Shown: piece after piece, positions 63,001 through 64,000 of the stretch
Layout of the letters: every line of letters begins with the position of its first letter
How positions within the stretch are numbered: position 1 is the stretch's first letter
Assembly (NCBI GenBank): GCA_021432635.1
Contig: MU270065.1
Location: forward strand, 248,001-312,000
DNA from: Thozetella sp. PMI_491
Taxonomy: Eukaryota; Ascomycota; Sordariomycetes; Chaetosphaeriales; Chaetosphaeriaceae
Direction of reading: 5' to 3'
DNA: 64,000 nt
Made by a program: the position numbers and the translations under genes
The notes under the pieces: model-generated
What the model was told of the DNA's origin: nothing
What the model saw: the letters and a program-made list of their open reading frames with translations, nothing else
Database searches by the model: none

Positions 63001-63664
63001 CGACAGCCACTCCCTGCCTATCGTCGATTCCCTCGTCTTGATCGGCGTCCTGCATGTCTTCGTCCTCATCCTGGGCGTCATAGTCGGTGATCTTCTTGCC
63101 CAGGTTGACCAGCTCGTTGAACTGCTTGGGCCCTAGAGATACGCCGAGGATGTCGTCGATCTCCTTCTTCTTATCGAAGTCCTTGAGGTCATCGTCCTTC
63201 AGGTACTCTAGGGTGGCGTCTGCCGCACTGCGGACGACATCATGTGGTACGTCGCCGAGGTTGTCTGCGACAATGCGGAGAATAACGTTGAAAGCATCGC
63301 GTGTAGGTTGCGTGCGGGGACGATATCGAATGCCGTCAATGAGGGCTTCGTTTCCGGAAAGAATGCCTCCTCCCCGGCCATAGTCTACCTTGGCTTTCCT
63401 TTTGTCGCGGGGGACGACCTCGTCGCTGTCGCGGAAGCTCACTCTCTCGACGTCTGGCATAGCGGCCGTCTTCTTCTTCGGCGCGGCATCGCGCGCTATC
63501 CGCGATCCCATATCCCTGATAGACAAGCGCCCAGCCAAGGACTCCGGGTCTCCGGTGGCCTCATCGGTCCGGCGCGTGACGAACCGACGGTCGACCTGGA
63601 GGACCAGGTTCGACATGGCCGAGTACTTGTACTGCGACACATCGCGCTGGTAGTCCGACGACAT
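57023..63664 (-). CDS. BRR2: Pre-mRNA-splicing helicase Brr2 (U5 snRNP)
   Basis: Ski2-like helicase of the U5 snRNP that unwinds U4/U6 during spliceosome activation. It is a single uninterrupted exon of 2213 aa, the full family length. The N-terminal ~480 residues include a PWI-like region (LGPKQFNELVNLGKKI) and long Asp/Glu tracts. The first cassette has Walker A APTGSGKT (553-560), DEIH (666-669) and LGRAGRP motif VI (from 906), followed by its winged-helix and Sec63 units. The second cassette keeps ASPTGSGKT (from 1403) and DELH (1509-1512), but motif VI reads FGKAIQP (from 1744) without the arginines. This agrees with the known pseudo-helicase role of the C-terminal cassette. The protein ends in an acidic tail (DVDEEEEEDEDDEDK). 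The lack of any intron is notable beside its many-intron neighbours. Confidence 0.97.
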   Translation of the reverse strand: MSSDYQRDVSQYKYSAMSNLVLQVDRRFVTRRTDEATGDPESLAGRLSIRDMGSRIARDAAPKKKTAAMPDVERVSFRDSDEVVPRDKRKAKVDYGRGGGILSGNEALIDGIRYRPRTQPTRDAFNVILRIVADNLGDVPHDVVRSAADATLEYLKDDDLKDFDKKKEIDDILGVSLGPKQFNELVNLGKKITDYDAQDEDEDMQDADQDEGIDDRQGVAVDFGDEDEEDGMIDEVREASSDEEDEEADEEDRPDLEEVARGGDAGEDRDEEGAGLADGDAMIIDSGPATKRSKKDDDHHIPAREIDAYWLQRRIGKLYSDAVIQQDKTNEALRILKAEPDEGGEEKDLRDIENNLMELFDYEHHEVVQLLIENREKIVWLTDLARAEDDEKRATIEREMSSEGLGWILDELHGKSAADRKKGKMEIKMDVDSEAFGNPDVKEERAEGQLRGGLQPRKVINLENLIFDQGNHLMTNSKFRLPEGSKKRTFKGYEEIHVPPPQKRNDPSDQNVPITDMPEWAQIPFSTAKSLNKIQSKCYPSAFGDDGNMLICAPTGSGKTNVAMLTILREIGKNRDPKTGEVDLDAFKIVYIAPLKALVQEQVGNFGKRLEPFGIRVSELTGDRQLTKQQIAETQIIVTTPEKWDVITRKATDLSYTNLVRLIIIDEIHLLHDDRGPVLESIVSRTIRKTEATGEPVRIVGLSATLPNYRDVASFLRVDPKTGLFHFDGTFRPCPLRQEFIGVTDKKPIKQLKTMNDITYHKVIEHVGTNRNQMLVFVHSRKETAKTAKYIRDKALELDTINQILKHDAGTREVLSEAANSANNTDLKDILPYGFGIHHAGMSRADRSDVEDLFAAGHIQVLVCTATLAWGVNLPAHTVIIKGTQVYSPEKGSWVELSPQDVLQMLGRAGRPQFDTYGEGIIITTQGELPYYLSLLNQQLPIESQLASKLVDNLNAEIVLGNIRSRDEGVEWLGYTYLFVRMLRSPVVYQVGAEYEDDDALEQKRVDLIHSAATVLKRANLVKYDEKTGKLQSTELGRIASHYYITHGSMDKYNKLIQPSMNDIELFRVFAESAEFKYIPVRQEEKMELARLIQKVPIPIKETIEEPNAKINVLLQAYISRLKLDGLALMADMVYVTQSAGRILRAIFEITLKKGWSSVAKLALNLCKMAEKRMWPTMSPLRQFSSCPIEIVRKAERIEVPFSSYFDLDPPRMGELLGMPKAGKTVCNLVAKFPRVEVHAQAKPITRSMLRVELTITPNFEWDDEIHGLAESFWIIVEDCDGEDILFHDQFVLRKDYAQSESNEHVVEFTVPITEPMPPNYFISVISDRWMHSETRMAVPFQKLILPERFPPHTELLDLQPLPVAALKAKDYVELYPDWKQFNKVQTQTFNSLYTTDNNVLVASPTGSGKTVCAEFALLRHWSKQESGRAVYIAPFQELVDNKLQDWQKRFAGLRGGKDIVKLTGDTTTDLKLLEQGDLILATPGQWDVLSRQWQRRKNIQTVELFIADELHLLDDATGYIYEVIVSRMHYIRTELEDLEMRIVGLSASLANARDIGEWIGAKKHDIYNFSPHVRPVPLELHIQSYTIPHFPSLMLAMAKPTYLAITQMSPDKPALVFVPNRKQVRATARDILTACVADDNEDRFLHVEVEQIKPLLDRVQEEALAESLSHGVGYYHEALSQYDKRIVKHLYSNGALQVLIASRDVCWELDSTAHLVVVMGTQYFEGREHRYVDFPISEVLQMFGKAIQPSKDGRGRGVLMLPAVKREYYKKFLNEAIPVESHLHNYLHDAFVPEISTGMIESGDEAINWTTFTYFYRRLLANPSFYSLTDATHEGLSAYLSDMVETTLKELSESKVIDFDEDEGTVAPANAARIAAYYNISYITMQTFLLSLTQRTKLKGILEIVTSATEFESIQIRRHEDGILRRIYDRLPVKMSQPVYDSPHFKAFVLLQAHFSRMQLPVDLAKDQEAIVSKVLSLLNATVDILSSDGYLNAMNAMELSQMVVQAMWDRDSPLKQIPHFDDDVVKVANKYDIKDIFDFMEKMNPEENDQYKELVKDLGLSQAQLGQAANFTNSKYPDISLEFEVEDEEEIRAGEPAYLKIAIEREIDEDEEFDATVHAPFYPVKKLEGWWLVVGEESTKTLLAIKRINIGRKLNTKLEFTVPTAGKHDLKLFLMSDSYVGVDQEPAFSVTVAEGMDVDEEEEEDEDDEDK

Positions 63665-64000
63665 CGTGCCGCGGGTGTCTTTGGAGCTGGATATGCGTCT
63701 TCCCCAGTGGCAGCCGTCGGTATGGTCGTCGGGAGCCTAAAATTGTGGTTTGGTGTTGTTGTGGATTGTCACCGCGGTTGAGCTATCAGTTCCAGAAATT
63801 TTATCAAAGTCGAAGGCGACGAGCTTCTCATTGGCGGGGAGATCAGGCAGCGCTAGTCCCACACCGACAGGGGTCCCCCACTATACTTCGACACAGAAAG
63901 TGCTTGGCTAACAAGCCTTCACTTAGGTGAAGCTACAACACCATACTCCCGGACGTAGAAATGTATCGTGGTGGCTTTGGCGCGGAAGCTTTTATAATTA
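63665..64000. other. 5' flank of BRR2
   Basis: 336 bp upstream of BRR2 at the window edge, holding its promoter or leader. No further gene is seen. Confidence 0.4.

Noticed and set aside
1-64000. CRISPR arrays, prokaryotic operons, 5S rRNA genes, long terminal repeats
   Set aside because: I looked for repeat-spacer patterns, Shine-Dalgarno-linked gene strings, 5S internal promoters and paired LTRs, and saw none. The gene content and introns are fungal.

Overview
The window is nuclear DNA of a filamentous ascomycete, most likely a sordariomycete. The evidence is the set of fungal single-copy housekeeping genes, short 50-100 nt GT-AG introns with CTAAC/CTGAC branch sites about 10-15 nt before the acceptor, GC-rich third codon positions, homopolymer-rich intergenic DNA and mitochondrial-targeted fungal proteins. 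I cannot name the species. No CRISPR array, bacterial operon or intact transposon is visible.

Layout: (1) 0.75-5.4 kb VPS10 (+), followed by 5.7 kb without a gene. (2) 11.1-15.0 kb, an 849-aa conserved fungal protein (-) split by an unusually long 1.3-kb intron. (3) 15-24 kb, a gene-poor stretch with degraded-looking ORFs and one four-TM membrane protein (-). (4) 24-34 kb, a compact housekeeping block: RPB7 (-), MPO1 (+), a G-patch/DUF4187 protein (+), a mitochondrial PPR-like protein (-), RCL1 (+) and a DUF1746/Dsc4-like protein (-). (5) 35-43.6 kb, a methionine tRNA gene with two apparent introns, cytosolic PheRS alpha (+), and the arginine-specific carbamoyl-phosphate synthase large chain (+), whose fourth exon is separated from the third by a rearranged 0.87-kb insert. 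(6) 44-64 kb: NPL4 (-), SEC66 (+), a conserved fungal protein (-), ORC3 (-), a PWWP chromatin protein (-) and BRR2 (-).

The genes do not form a pathway or cluster. They are independent core functions: vacuolar sorting, transcription, splicing, rRNA processing, replication licensing, ER translocation, ubiquitin segregase, arginine synthesis and tRNA charging. Arginine CPS and PheRS both have a TGASTCA (GCN4/CPC-1-type) element in flanking or intronic DNA, which is compatible with general amino-acid control.

The two most unusual loci are the tRNA-Met gene and the CPS gene. The tRNA gene has, besides the ordinary anticodon-loop intron, a 52-nt insert in the D-loop with full mRNA-type splice signals. 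The CPS intron has gained a zinc-finger gene fragment, a ~48-bp minisatellite and a 45-bp copy of CPS coding sequence, and it has lost the AG at its expected 3' splice site. All exon structures were derived by hand from splice signals and protein-family continuity; no alignment or transcript data were available.
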